64,000 nucleotides of DNA, taken from assembly GCA_029204225.1 (NCBI GenBank), contig CM055096.1, forward strand, positions 5,087,504 to 5,151,503, given 5' to 3'. The position numbers and the translations under genes were made by a program. The notes beneath the pieces are model-generated. The model was not told where the DNA came from. It saw only the letters and a list, made by a program, of their open reading frames with translations, and searched no databases. This DNA comes from Diphasiastrum complanatum. Lineage: Eukaryota; Streptophyta; Lycopodiopsida; Lycopodiales; Lycopodiaceae. Of this stretch, positions 45,545 through 58,556 are shown in pieces (positions within the stretch are counted from its first letter, which is position 1; each line of letters opens with the position of its first letter).

Positions 45545-45838
45545 TCTTCCAAATTCGGCCAAATCTACTTGGCCCAATTCGACCAATTTGACTAAAGTTG
45601 ACCAATTTGACCAAGTTGGCCCACGTCGACCAATTCAATCAAATTTGGCCAAGTCGACCAAAATTCGACCAAATTCAGCCAACTTCGACCAATTTGGCCA
45701 AATTCGGCCAAGTCGACCAATTCGGCCAAATTCGACCAAGTCGACCAATTCGGCCAAATTTGAGCAATTTGACCAATTTGGCCAAATTGACCAAAGTCGG
45801 CCAAGTCGACTAATTGGACAAAATTTGACCAGGGTTGA
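45545..45838. repeat. Short-period repeat of GACCAA/GGCCAA units
   Basis: A degenerate 12-15-base unit alternates TTCGACCAA, TTCGGCCAAA and GTCGACCAA about twenty times. It leaves frames open on both strands (translations rich in N, Q, F, S, T, P), which are artefacts of the repeat. Confidence 0.85.
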
Positions 45839-46072
45839 AAAATCTCTTTTTGACAAGGATGACATTGGGTCAAATTTTTACCATTGGATCAGACTTCTAC
45901 TATTGGGTTGGATTATTTCAATTGGGTCGGATTTTTACCATCAGGTTAGATTTTCACCATTGGGTCAGATTCTTTGACAAGGTTTACGTCCGACAGTTTA
46001 CATTTGACGATTTACGTCCGACGAGTTACGTTCAATATTTATGTCCGACGGGCTACGTCCGATGGGTTTGAA
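45839..46072. repeat. Two further short repeat blocks (ATTGGGTCGGATTTTTACC, then TTACGTCCGACG)
   Basis: 45865-45975 holds about five ~24-base units of ACCATTGGGTCAGATTTT type. 45980-46072 holds about five ~15-base units of TTACGTCCGACGA type. Each differs in sequence from the block before it. Confidence 0.8.
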
Positions 46073-46740
46073 TTTTTTCAAAAGCTCAAATTTTTGGAAT
46101 GACTCGAAGACTCAAATTTTTCGGAAGACTCGATCTTTCAAAACGACTCGATTCTTTTGAACGAGTCGAATTCTCGAATTTTTCCAAAAAGACTCAAATT
46201 TTTTAACAACTCAAATTTTTGAGACTCAATTTTAGAAACGACTCATTTTTTGAGACTCAAATTTTTGGAAAGACTCAAATTTTTTCAATGACTCAAATTT
46301 TTCTAACAACCCAAATTTTTCAAACGTTTCAAATTTTTCCAAAGACTCAAATTTTTTTAAAAAGATCTAAATTTTTTGAATGGATCAAATTTTTCTAATA
46401 TATCGAATTTTTTCAATGACTCGAATTTTCAATAGCTCAAATTTTTCTCGTATTTTTCCAACGACTCAAATTTTTTCCAAAGTATCGAATTTTTTGGAAG
46501 ACTCGAATTTTTTTAAGAGACTTGAATCTTTGGAAAGACTCAAATTTTTCGAATGACTTAAATTTTTTGAAAGACTCGAATTTTTTCGAAGACTCAAATT
46601 TTTTCAATGATTCGATTTTCTTTTTCCAAATGATCGAATTTTTTCAAATACTCGAATTTTTTCAAAGACTCGAATTTTTTCGATGGATCGAACTGTTGAC
46701 TTGAATTTTTTCAAAGGATTGAAGGACTCTTTGTACTGTC
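46073..46740. repeat. Degenerate GACTCGAATTTTTTC minisatellite
   Basis: Roughly 35 copies of an 15-20-base unit, GACTCRAATTTTTCRAA, with variable T-run length. The open frame at 46522-46704 is a translation of this repeat. Confidence 0.88.
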
Positions 46741-46862
46741 AAGTCAAACTTTTTTGGAGGTTCAAAATCAAATCCATCCTTACCTTCTAAATAGAGTAAT
46801 TGGAGACCATAGATAATCTCCCTTGAGTCCAATAAGAAGGAACCCATGGAAGCCATGAAAAT
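46741..46862 (-). pseudogene. Copia gag N-terminal stub
   Basis: MASMGSFLLDSRE near 46862 lines up with MTSMSSYLLQPSERL, the start of the young copia polyprotein. Homology fades within ~40 codons, and the minisatellite begins. Confidence 0.5.
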
Positions 46863-47602
46863 TAGTATAGATGTTTTGTAATGGACTACAAAGTGTTGCT
46901 TCTCTCTCAATAATGGATCCAATAAAGCTATGCTACCAACTCCAAGATGAGATCTTGTAGCTTAGTGTGAGATCAATCTCACTAGCTCTACCAATTTTTC
47001 TCAAACTAGATCAAACTTTCAACCAAAGGTGAAGTATGGACAAAGTTTGGGTCAACCTCACTCAAGAATGTGGGAAGCACTCAAATCATCCATAAATGAC
47101 TCAAATACAAATGAATTGTATATAACTATGTGGCTATGACCTCAAAAATTGTCTAGATCTCAAATAGACGAGATTGGAAAGCTTTTTCTTGAGATTTTGG
47201 ATCAAACAAGCAAGATCTGAGTCAAAAAAAATGTTTCCAAACAGGTTGGGTGCCCTACCCACCTTGATATAATTATCTATAACTTTTTATTAGTACATCC
47301 AATTGATATAAAACAAATTGCAAAACTCTTTTACTCTACAAGCTTTCTAGCAAGCTATCAAGTATGGACTTTGGATCTATGTTGGAGGAGAACCAAGAAG
47401 TCAAAATTTGTTGATTCTCACATGTGTTTGAGTACTGAATTTTGTAGAGTTCCAAATCAGGTCCAATCGATGTGATAATGACCCCTCTTGATCCAAAAAT
47501 CTCAAAGATAGCAAAGGAGATGCCAATACACTCTAGAGTTAGGTCTTGATTTCAAGGCAAATTTTCACATCACTCATGATGTATGCATGGACATCTTAGG
47601 TA
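46863..47602 (-). other. Copia leader related to that of the young element
   Basis: Strings such as GTTGCTTCTCTCTCA and the ordering of GATCCAAT, CACTAGCT and CAAACTAGATC match 14445-15189. It lies between primer site and gag stub, as in the young element. Confidence 0.75.
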
Positions 47603-47615
47603 GGCTCTGATACCA
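47603..47615 (-). other. Primer-binding site of copia fragment
   Basis: Minus strand TGGTATCAGAGCC, abutting the LTR start at 47616. Confidence 0.9.
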
Positions 47616-48250
47616 TGTTAAATTTCACACGTGTGGGATAGTCCAAAAGTGTATTTGATCTCCTAATATGTGGGTGATTGCACAAAGATCAAGCTGTAGA
47701 TTGAATTCCAAGATCTACCTCACCAATCTAAGGCAAGAGCACAATGAAACATGCATATACCATTCACCAATTTTACATTCACACATGTGGGAGACTTGTC
47801 ATGAAAAGAATAAGTATTAAAAAGCCTTGCTTTTGGGTAGAGAGAAAATCCAAGTACAAATGCTCGAGTAGAGAAAGAAGGCCAAAAAGCCTCAAAATGT
47901 AGAAACGCTCACTAACTTCAAAAAATTCAAATACAATGAACCTATCACAACCTGTAATAGGAAATCGAGGTAGGGAGTGCTTGATTTTCATTGGAACTCT
48001 TTTTCTCCTCCTCTCATATGATTGGGTGAGTGACTTATGAGTCCTCAAACTTGATTGGACCAAATTGCTAAAAATCTCTCTTTTGATTGGTCACTAGATC
48101 TCATGCCAACAAATACGGATGAGTCACATATCCAATCTAATCTTGACACTTGTAGCAAGCCTAAGCTAGCTCAAGCCACATCAAATGTTACTTTTGGCCT
48201 AATCATGGAATTAAAAGTGTACTTACTTGAGATGCCTCCTAAGCCAAAAT
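47616..48250 (-). repeat. 5' LTR of copia fragment, relative of young element
   Basis: Starts TGTTAAATTTCACACGTGTGG; the young LTR starts TGTTGAATTTCACACGTGTGG. A CACGTG core is conserved at 47628-47633. The body is related but diverged, and its far end is not recognisable beyond about 48250, where another sequence begins at CACTACAAC. Confidence 0.75.
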
Positions 48251-48251
48251 T

Positions 48252-48599
48252 CACTACAACATTTTGGAGGATTTATGACCATATTACTGAGGCTTTTATG
48301 AAGAATTTCTTTTTTAAAAAAACATCGTATGTCTCAGTATAAACCTTGAAGTATGCCTCAGAACGAAATCCTTGATAATTGCCCTGGTAATCGAGGCTTT
48401 TTCACCTCGTTTTTGCGTTGTATGGCACGCGTATACCGAAAGATACACCGATGCTCCTCAATATATACCTCCCAACAAGCTATTGGTGACCCTGTCTATT
48501 CCGAGGATTATACCGAGGGGTATCCCTTGGTATATCTATATCAAAAGTTTACTCTATTCCGAGGGTTTAAAATCATAAAATGCTATTTTAGGGCATAGT
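48252..48599. mobile_element. Weak candidate for small CACTA-type element
   Basis: The segment begins CACTACAACATTTTGG and ends GGGCATAGTG, so both termini start CACTA on their own strands. The inside has several CCGAGG and GGTATA(C) motifs like those near the main CACTA gene. The terminal sequences agree only over CACTA, and no 3-base duplication is seen, so this is tentative. Confidence 0.3.
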
Positions 48600-48615
48600 G
48601 AAGCCTGTAAGAATT

Positions 48616-48670
48616 TTTTTTTTTAGGGTAGAATGGAGCCAGTTTATTGGCTCGATTCTGCCCTAAAAAT
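48616..48670. repeat. Imperfect hairpin of ~24-base arms
   Basis: TTTTTAGGGTAGAATGGAGC and GGCTCGATTCTGCCCTAAAA pair with two or three mismatches around a short loop. Confidence 0.65.
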
Positions 48671-48886
48671 GGACTCCATCCAACTCCAGGAGTCTTTTGC
48701 GCCACTTCTTATGAAGTTGGTAAGCAAAATCGTTTGTTCATTTATTATTGTTAATAAAAAAATTTGCAAAATTTATTTGAGTTACATTATAAGCACAACT
48801 CGAGTCCTTGGGGGGTTGGGATTTGTTGGTAAGAACGATTCAGCTTGGTCCAACCCAATTAGGTGTGATCATCATTTATCTTTCAC

Positions 48887-50860
<1,974 letters not shown>

Positions 50861-50869
50861 GGAAAATCA

Positions 50870-51519
50870 AGATGTTGATCTCAAAGGGCTTCAACAACAC
50901 AAAAGGAAAAGTGACAATTTGGAGCTAGTCAAGAGCACCAAAGGGAAGTCAAGTGGCAAAGATATGGATCTATTTTTGTAGGTTATTGAAGACTCAAGTA
51001 ACTTAAAGGTCAAAGGAGCATAAAAGAAGTGTTGTTCAAGTTTATTTTACTTGTTCTATCACATCTTTGAGCTTTGTTTTGCATCATTTTGATGTTGGAG
51101 TTGTATTAACATTCTCTGCTGGTTTTGCTAATGGAAATGAAGTTACAGGAGGATCATTATATCACTCATTCATGGTCAAGTCATTAAGTGATGTTGATAT
51201 CTTATGACAAGATGGAGATGGGGACTCATTCATGGATTTTCATGTTGGAGACATATAAAAAAAGGACAAAGATGGAGGATACATGCAAGTAAATGGTTAT
51301 TACTCACAATTTGGTTCTGCATGTTCTAGTTACATTTTGATATGTAAAATTGATGTAAGAAATAGTGAAGCATCCAATATGGACACTATTATCTATATCA
51401 GTTATGAAAGCTATTATAAAACCATAGAAAGGAGGTCTGTACTTAGGATGGAAATCATTCTAAAGTTGGATCAAAGTTGTGTGGTTAAAACTATGCTAAA
51501 ACTAGTTGAAGAGGGAGTG
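50870..51519 (+). other. 3' internal end of a copia-like element with purine tract
   Basis: Related in the same orientation to about 56180-56529; shared strings are AATTTGGAGCTAGTCAAGAG, TTATTGAAGACTCAAGTAA and AGAAATAGTGAAGCATCCAA. The purine tract GAAGAGGGAGTG precedes the LTR at 51520. No coding domain survives that I can name. Confidence 0.65.
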
Positions 51520-52484
51520 TGAAAAATGTCAACTAGTTTAGTTGATTTATTTTGGCAATTTTGAGGCCAACATAAAATTTCAACTTAGAGATAGATTTAT
51601 TTTTGCCAATAAAGGCCTAAATAGTGTTTATACTATTTTTGGCAAGTATATTTCTAGATGAGGTTGGAGTTAGACCCATTCTAATTGACTAATATAGATA
51701 CACTGCATTCAGTCACTAAATCCTAGGTTTTTGGTGAACTAACTAGAAGTTGTTATTTTAGGGTTATCTTAGGAAAAGTGGACAAGTGACATTATGGCTA
51801 CTCTAAATAGTTGTACCTATGTGTAGAACACATATTGTTATTCTCATTTTATAAGGGAAAGTTACCTCTTTTGATTCTATGTCCATCTCTTGCATATTTC
51901 TCGTAATATCTTGACTTCTATCGTATAGAATGTGATTTTTCTTGTTGTACTTGATTCCAAACTTGTGAAAGACTGTATGCTACTATTTTTGTATGGAAAG
52001 GGTCATTACCATATTGGAACTTAGAGTTTATGATCAGATCTACATGTATTTTGCAATTCTGGCATGTGTAGATTGATGATTTCTATTTTGTGAATAATGA
52101 CATTTTGACAGCTATAAATAGCAGTACCAGCATCGAGAACATATCAATGTATTCATGTTTCATATGGAGAATTCATCTCTTGAGTTTCTATGTCCATCTC
52201 ATGTGTTTATCTCTTGATATCTTGGTTTTCTATCTGTAGAATGTTGATTTATTGGCCGATATAGGTTCCACACATGTGAATGACAGCATGCTGCTACTGT
52301 TGTTGTACAGAAAGGGATAGTACCATACTATATTTTCATGTTCATGATCAGATCTTTGTGATTTATGCAATTCTAGCATGCTAATTTTGATGAATTCTAT
52401 CTTGTGACTAGATCTAGATGTGCATACCAAATTGGCCGAAGATCTTAGATCCATTAGTTGTGTTTTCGATCTTTAATTTTCACA
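51520..52484 (+). repeat. Diverged copia 3' LTR with internal ~270-base duplication
   Basis: It begins TGAAAAATGTCAACTAG, close to TGAAAGATTCAACTAG of the family at 36721, and shares TTGAGGCCAA. Two diverged copies of a ~270-base segment (about 51875-52110 and 52170-52430; TATGTCCATCTC, TAGAATGT, GATCAGATCT in each) make it longer than the 644-base relatives. The end at TTTTCACA (52484) is a guess. Confidence 0.55.
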
Positions 52485-52628
52485 CCCAATGTGGACTTGT
52501 CCATAATTACCAATTTTTCCATAGACAACTACTCTTATTAAAATTACAAATACAACTAATGCATTTTTAGGCCACTTGTGTCCATATCAAAGTTCATGTC
52601 ATACATGGACTTTGAGGCTGAATTTGTC

Positions 52629-52662
52629 CATGTTGAGCATGGATAAGTCCATGCTCAACATG
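52629..52662. repeat. Perfect 15-base-stem hairpin
   Basis: CATGTTGAGCATGGA and its exact complement TCCATGCTCAACATG are separated by TAAG. It lies in AT-rich DNA without genes and is not followed by a T-run, so a terminator role is not suggested. Confidence 0.85.
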
Positions 52663-53600
52663 TATATCTCCATGTTACGCATGGATTTTCACATGTTGGA
52701 AATGGAAAATCATGAACATGTTTGTGCCTAGCACAGATGTAACTATGCTTGACTAGTTGGTGAAGTTCATGCCAAGCATCAACTTGCATTGAATAAAAGT
52801 AGGATCAAAAGTGGTGAAAAAATGTTTGCTCAATTTGAATGTTATGTTAGTCATGGTAATTGACATTGGGTATCATCTTAATATGATTGTTATTTTTGTC
52901 ATAACATCTCACACTTAACTTGAATTAATCCATACTGATTCTTTTAAGTGAACAATAACGCTATGCAAATCATAGTACCTCATACTAAAAAAAAGTAATA
53001 AATAGTATTATGGTATGTAATAGATTCACTTATCCAATGGTTTATAATGATATTTTAAAAAAATCTGACAATGAATATGAGAAAAAAAATTGTTTTATTT
53101 ATTCAAGGCCCATGTTTACGTTTAACATCTACTAGGAATGGACGAATTCTAAACCCTCTATGATGATTCAAAAAACATTTTAAAAATGATAAAAGAACAA
53201 AAACTAATATTTTTATTCTTACTTTGAATATATAGAAGGAAGAGATTTTCCATCTAATACTATGGTAAGAAATTAAGGGGGAGAGGTAGGAAAAAAAAAT
53301 GAAGATGAGAGACATAAGTGTGTGTGTGTGTGTGTGTGTGTGTAACACGTGGTAACGAAAAAAAGGACTTAGAAACACCTATTTATAAAACATTGGAACT
53401 CTGTATTATGGGTCCAAGATTGTGGGCCCAAACTAGGACTGCTTGCATGTGTGTGATGATGCAGTCAACGGGACATGCATCCTGTCAGCGTCAATTGGGG
53501 TCATGCATGGGTTGCCACAACAAGTTTTATATGTACATTATTCTAAATTTTTGAAATATAGTTATGTTGTGTGGAGCTTGGAGAGTGCTTACCCATGTCT
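52663..53600. other. Unassigned AT-rich interval
   Basis: Contains a (GT)n tract at 53319-53343. A TTGGTATCAGTGTC string at 53614 resembles a primer site but differs from the iMet core after CAG. No gene supported. Confidence 0.4.
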
Positions 53601-53689
53601 TTTTTGTATGACATGAATTTTAAGTTGGTATCAGTGTCAAAGTATAGGGCCTTGGACCTTACCTGAGTCTATTAATGACTCACAAGAGG

Positions 53690-54226
53690 GATTGATTGAT
53701 TGATCATCAAACAAATACAAACTAGACATACAAAATTGAGATCTAGATTGACAATTTTACATGCATCAAGCAAGAGCAATCTGAAATCATTAATTGAAAG
53801 TGATGATCACTCCACACACATGTGGTACAGTATAGAGAGTACATCCTGTAGACAACAAATGATGTTAAAAACAATCATTTTTTGCCTAAATCCAAAACAG
53901 AACAAAGTATCTCCTCACTATGGACTGATGGATTGTATGTACAATAGCTCTTCCCCACCTCAAGTTAGGTGAAAATCATACATGTAATAAGGAAGATGAT
54001 TGACCAACTTTGCCCTCATTTGTCAATCTTACCTAACCCTAGAGTTTTGCCAAGTTGGTGGCTATGTTGGTTATCCCCTATAATTTAGGAATTATGACCA
54101 AAAAAACCTAATTAACCATATAAATGATATCTAACCTATCTAGGATAGCCCAAATCCATGGCAACATCAATTCACCCACCTACATAGTAATTTACACTGT
54201 TTGATTAAGCTAGATGTTTAATTTAC
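53690..54226 (-). repeat. Possible 3' LTR of the copia fragment at 54227-55497
   Basis: It lies on the 3' side of a minus-strand copia fragment and shares short strings (GATCTAGATTG) with the 5' LTR at 55498. The ends are not clear. Confidence 0.3.
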
Positions 54227-55497
54227 AAGTTTCCATGTTTGAATCCTTTTGCTATGCAATTATCATTCTTCAAAATGGAACAACTCCATGCTTGAAGTGG
54301 ACATCTAAACCACTATCCATAAGTAGACCAACACTTAGCAAATTTTTGGTGATCGATGGCACAAAAAGAATGTTGTCTAGATCCAATCTCTTGGAAGATC
54401 CTAGACACACAGAAATGGTTCCAATACCCTCCATTCTACATTCTTCATTAGTTGACGTAACTATGGAATTTTTAGCACCTTAAAAAAAAAAGTCGAGTTA
54501 AGAAAAAATCTTTTTGAAAGGTCATGTGGGAATTAGGCCCGCTATCAATCCACCATGACTCCAATGAGTTGCTTTTGCTTGTTCATGAGGATGTAGATGC
54601 CATCAAGGATGATTCTCCCTCATCCTCCTCTTCATGTGCTAGGTTTGCTTGTTTGCTCTCCTCTACTGCAGTTTACCTCTCAAAGTATATGGATGTAATG
54701 TGGCCCATCTTGCCACACAAGCAGCGCTAGAATCTAATTGACTCATTATTCCTTCCACTAGCTTCCATGGAAAATATATTGTGGTACACAAAGTACACAC
54801 ATGTGAGTTGTGATTAGAGGTAAATCCAAGTGTTTTCAACCTCATAGTGACTTTCACAAAGTTATATCAAGATCCACAAAGGTCTTGATCACTATTTGTC
54901 TCACTGTCCTCACCAATGTCAATAATGCTCGAAAAAATTGTCTTGCCTAACCTATAAAAGCAATTAAAAAAATCCAAAAACATGAAATATATGTTTTTGG
55001 TGAGAAAAAAGAGCGAGAAAGCATATCAATCTAATAACTTTTTGTTCAGACTAAAGTAATTCTCACAAACTTGTTAATACCATCTGCCACATCAACAGGA
55101 TCTATTGTAATTCTTGCAAGAGTTAGTTCTCAGCCATTTTTCCAAAACAACAAAAAAACTACCAAAAAAATCCAAAAAACCTTAAAAACCCAAAAAAATA
55201 CTGCTAAGTAACCTTCATAGAGACTTCTGAAGCTCCATCTCATTGAGATAGGTACACAAAAATCTGTACGAGAGTTACCTTGCAAATTAACACCCCCTAC
55301 GAGAGTTTCCAAGGTCTAGAAAAAACAAAATTGAAGGAAGAACCTCCTACCAAGTTTGGGATCAAATCTCCTCACGAAAATCAAGATTTTAGCTTGCCCT
55401 CTCAATACTAGTTTACTAGTTTTTAGCATCAAAACTTGCTAAAAATGGATTTGCATTAGATCAATGGATTATGCTCTTGTACTTGGCTCTGATACCA
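54227..55497 (-). pseudogene. Copia fragment: primer site, gag scraps, knuckle, protease, pre-integrase
   Basis: On the minus strand the primer site (complement of 55484-55497, TGGTATCAGAGCCA) is followed by a degenerate leader and gag. A knuckle remnant CLCGKMGHI lies near 54690-54730, and the protease WWIDSGPNSHMTF near 54530-54570, with P in place of the usual A after DSG. The pre-integrase segment (VPSITKNLLSVGLLMDSG) covers 54290-54400. Integrase, RT and RNase H are absent. Many frame breaks. Confidence 0.75.
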
Positions 55498-55720
55498 TGT
55501 GAAAGTACTGTACTTTAGGACCATAAATGGATCTACAATAGATCCACAAGAGTAACTGCATGCTTGCTTAACAATCTATCAAAAAACTAGTCATCAAAAA
55601 GTTGATCTAGATTGGCCATTTGACAAACAACAAGCATTAGACATCAATAACTCTCACACTACTGAGAAATAACTCTCACAGCATGGTCCATTGAGCTCAA
55701 AATGTCATTTTTTATCTATG
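55498..55720 (-). repeat. 5' LTR (start only) of copia fragment
   Basis: Begins TGTGAAAGTACTG next to the primer site, the same start as the LTR at 35206. I cannot follow it confidently past about 55720. Confidence 0.55.
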
Positions 55721-55989
55721 ACCAAGTCGTGAATCATATGAGTCATTACCTAAATCATTGAGTAGAAGTTCTTGTTTGAAAAAAGAGAGTACTTCAATCA
55801 TCCTTATGTTGAAGGTACTAATCATTTTTTTCATGGCTTCTAATGTCTTTGACGTTTCTACTTCTTATGATGCAATCATTAAGAGGGAGTCTTATGAAGG
55901 AAAGAGCAATTAAAGATTGGTTCTTGGGAAGATCCAAGTCATGGATCTCAGATCTCTTCATCAACTCAAATGATTCTATCATTGTGAAT

Positions 55990-56529
55990 TGATCACTCAT
56001 GATGAAGATGGCAAAAGGTTGGTTGGAAAAGGCTACATGGAGCAAATTGAAAGGCAATTTCTTCAAGGAAAGAGAGATCTCATTGGTCTCATTGGTGAGC
56101 TTATTGAGGTTTTTTATGGACTCAAGAAGGCTGGATTTATCATGGTTGATACTCATCTTCACCTACTCTACTTCATGTTGGATGGGGCGTCAACAACACA
56201 AAAGGAAAGGTGGCAATTTGGAGCTAGTCAAGAGCATCAAAGGAGAGGTAATTGGCAAAGATGTTATGGATATGTTTTTGCAGCTTATTGAAGACTCAAG
56301 TAAGGTCAAAGGACAACAAGGATATGTTTTTCAAGTTTACTTTACTTGTTCTATCTAATGTTTGAGCTATTTCATGTGGATGTGTGCAAATTGTCAAGAT
56401 ATGGACAAACTAGCTACATTGTCTTGCAATATCTTATTGTTGGAGTTGTACTAGATGTAAGAAATAGTGAAGCATCCAATTTGGACACTATTCTCTATAT
56501 CAATTATGGAAACTACTTTAGAATCTTTG
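55990..56529 (+). other. Second copia-like 3' internal region
   Basis: Homologous to 50870-51519 from about 56180. The part before that has an open frame of ~100 codons without a recognisable domain. It leads into an LTR at 56530. Confidence 0.5.
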
Positions 56530-56895
56530 TGAAAGATTTCAACTAGTTTAGTCTAGTTTAGTCATATTTTGGTAAATTGTCAATTGAGGCCAAAACTCAT
56601 TTTAGACTTAGAGATAAACTTTTTCAAGTTATATTAGTTTAAAATACATTGAATAAACACTTTTTGAAAGTGTGGGAAAGTTGGTAGTCAAGTTTGAGAG
56701 AGATTCAAATTTGAACTTTGGGTACATTAAATCTAGATCAAAAAATAGTAGGGTTTACAATTTGGAGGGAAAGCCAATTGGCCAAATAGGGTTTGGACTC
56801 TCTATAAAAGAATGTAACTCATGGAGAGACACATCTTCTCTCTTCTCTCTCTCTCATTTTATCATTATACATGGTTCTCTTTGGGTTCTTCTTGT
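56530..56895 (+). repeat. Truncated copia LTR, A-family
   Basis: TGAAAGATTTCAACTAG starts it. TTGAGGCCAAA, GAAAGTGTGGGAAAG and GGCCAAATAGGGTTTGGA match the 36721 LTR in order, with TATAAAAG at 56803-56810. Homology stops abruptly after GGTTCTTCTTG; the next sequence (TCGCGGGATGAATAGG) is unrelated. Confidence 0.85.
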
Positions 56896-57400
56896 CGCGG
56901 GATGAATAGGACCCACATAGTCAAGGCCTCATTTCTCGAATGGTGCTTGCGATAAAACCAGATGTAAAGGTTCATAATTCTATCGCGTAGGACGATGTGC
57001 TCATTGACAAAAATCACATGACTGAATATAATTTTCTGTATCTTTATGAAGTGTAGGCCAACAACACCCTGATTGTAAAAGTTTCCGAACATTGATATTT
57101 GTTGAAAAATGTCGTCTACCCATTCCATCATGAGAAAACATTATAAGTCAAGTACTGCATGCGGCAAACACATCTTCGCAAAATATCATCCTGTAATTTG
57201 TAGAGACAAATTGCTCCTTAGAAATAAAGACTTTCCCAGCTTCCAATCCAGATAGATTTTGATGATATAGAATTATCAATGATCAGTATTCTTTTAGAAT
57301 ATTGTATGAATTTATTGCTTTAATGAATTGAGTAACAGGCATTGACACCTGTAGAACTAAGAAACTTCGATGAACCATGTTTGATGGTATTATGAATGCT
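56896..57400. other. Unassigned, possibly decayed gypsy pol
   Basis: An 88-codon minus-strand frame (57131-56865) is open, but no catalytic motif is present. The repeat-rich region that follows resembles the 3' part of Tat-type elements; that context alone suggests gypsy origin. Confidence 0.3.
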
Positions 57401-57404
57401 GACC

Positions 57405-58380
57405 TTTCTTTCAAGGGATGTGCAGGTACACATGACGTACCTGAAGAATCCGAACAAGAATAAGAAGCCCTATGGGCTTAAGGACTGATCTCTGTTTGAG
57501 GGTATGTGCAGGTACTCGAGAAAGTGCCAGAAAAACAAGAATCGAAACAAGAAGCTTTTTAAGCTTAAAGACAGTAAACAAGAAGGCTTTTGACAAAGTC
57601 TATAATGAAGGCTCAGTAGATTCTATAAAGAAGGCTTATTTATAAGTCTATAATGAAGGCTCAGAGGAGTCTATAAAGAACAGGGTCTGATCACCCTAGT
57701 GACTTGTTCCACCATGATTGAGGATGGGCAACCTCTAGAAAATAAGTGCCAATGACCATGACTGAGGATGGGCAACCTCTAGAAAAAAGGGCCTAGGAAT
57801 TGATGGACATTATGCAAAAACAAGATGGACATATACCTTGGCTCTTCCATAGGAAGATTGCACTTGGGTGAATTCCCAAGTTGTAATCATATGTCAGAAT
57901 GGCTGATCAGTACTCTTGCATGTCATAGTATTTGTGACCAATTGTCTATGCATGTCAGATATAGAGCTTGCATGTCATAGTATCTGTGGCCAATTGTCTA
58001 TGCATGTCAAATGTAGAGCTTGCATGTCAGTTTGGAAGCTTGCATGTCATAGCATCAGTGGCCTATTGTCTTTGCATGTCAGATCTAGAGCTTGCATGTC
58101 AGTTTGGAAGCTTGCATGTCTTAGCACCAGTGGTCTATTGCCCATGCATGTCAGATCTAGAGCTCGCATGTCAGTTTTAAAGCTTGCATGTCAATATTGA
58201 AGCTTGCATGTCACTCCATGCATTCCTGAAAGGCCATGCATGTCACTTCATGACAGTTGCATGTCAAGAATCTATAAAAACCCTTATGATTGCATGTAAA
58301 GAATCTAAGATCCATTGGGATCACATGACAAGAATCTAAGATCCAACATGATTGCATGTCAGAAAGATTGAGACTGATGA
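57405..58380 (+). repeat. Series of nested tandem repeats before a purine tract
   Basis: Four kinds of unit follow each other: ~85-base (TGTGCAGGTAC, two copies, 57418-57600), ~33-base (TATAATGAAGGCTC, 57600-57680), ~55-base (GAGGATGGGCAACCTCTAG, two copies, 57718-57790) and ~55-base CTTGCATGTCA units (about eight copies, 57915-58210, with more scattered to 58370). The open frames over the last block are translations of the repeat. Confidence 0.82.
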
Positions 58381-58539
58381 AGAGATGTTTATGCTTTTGT
58401 TAAACTAGGTATGGAATTAAGATCTATGAATATGAATTAAGACTATGTTAAGTTGATGTTCCTACATCTGAGACCCTAGTGGAATCCATTGTATATGTAA
58501 TTGGCACTGGCCAATTGGATTCTCATAATGATAAGAAAA

Positions 58540-58556
58540 AAATCCTTTGGGGGGGG
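58540..58556 (+). other. Possible polypurine tract before a gypsy 3' LTR
   Basis: AAAAAAATCCTTTGGGGGGGG is followed by TGGTCCCC. A G-run directly before TG is the usual plus-strand primer and LTR start in Tat-type gypsy elements. No second LTR is available for comparison. Confidence 0.4.

Noticed and set aside
45588-45977. 129-codon frame and several overlapping frames on both strands
   Set aside because: They are translations of a 12-15-base repeat; frames are open in several phases and both strands, as expected from the repeat alone.
53600-53630. TTGGTATCAGTGTC as a copia primer site
   Set aside because: It departs from the iMet core after CAG, and no LTR border is visible upstream.
57916-58200. 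94-codon frame with repeating HVRSRACMSV
   Set aside because: It translates the CTTGCATGTCA tandem unit and has no upstream gene signals.
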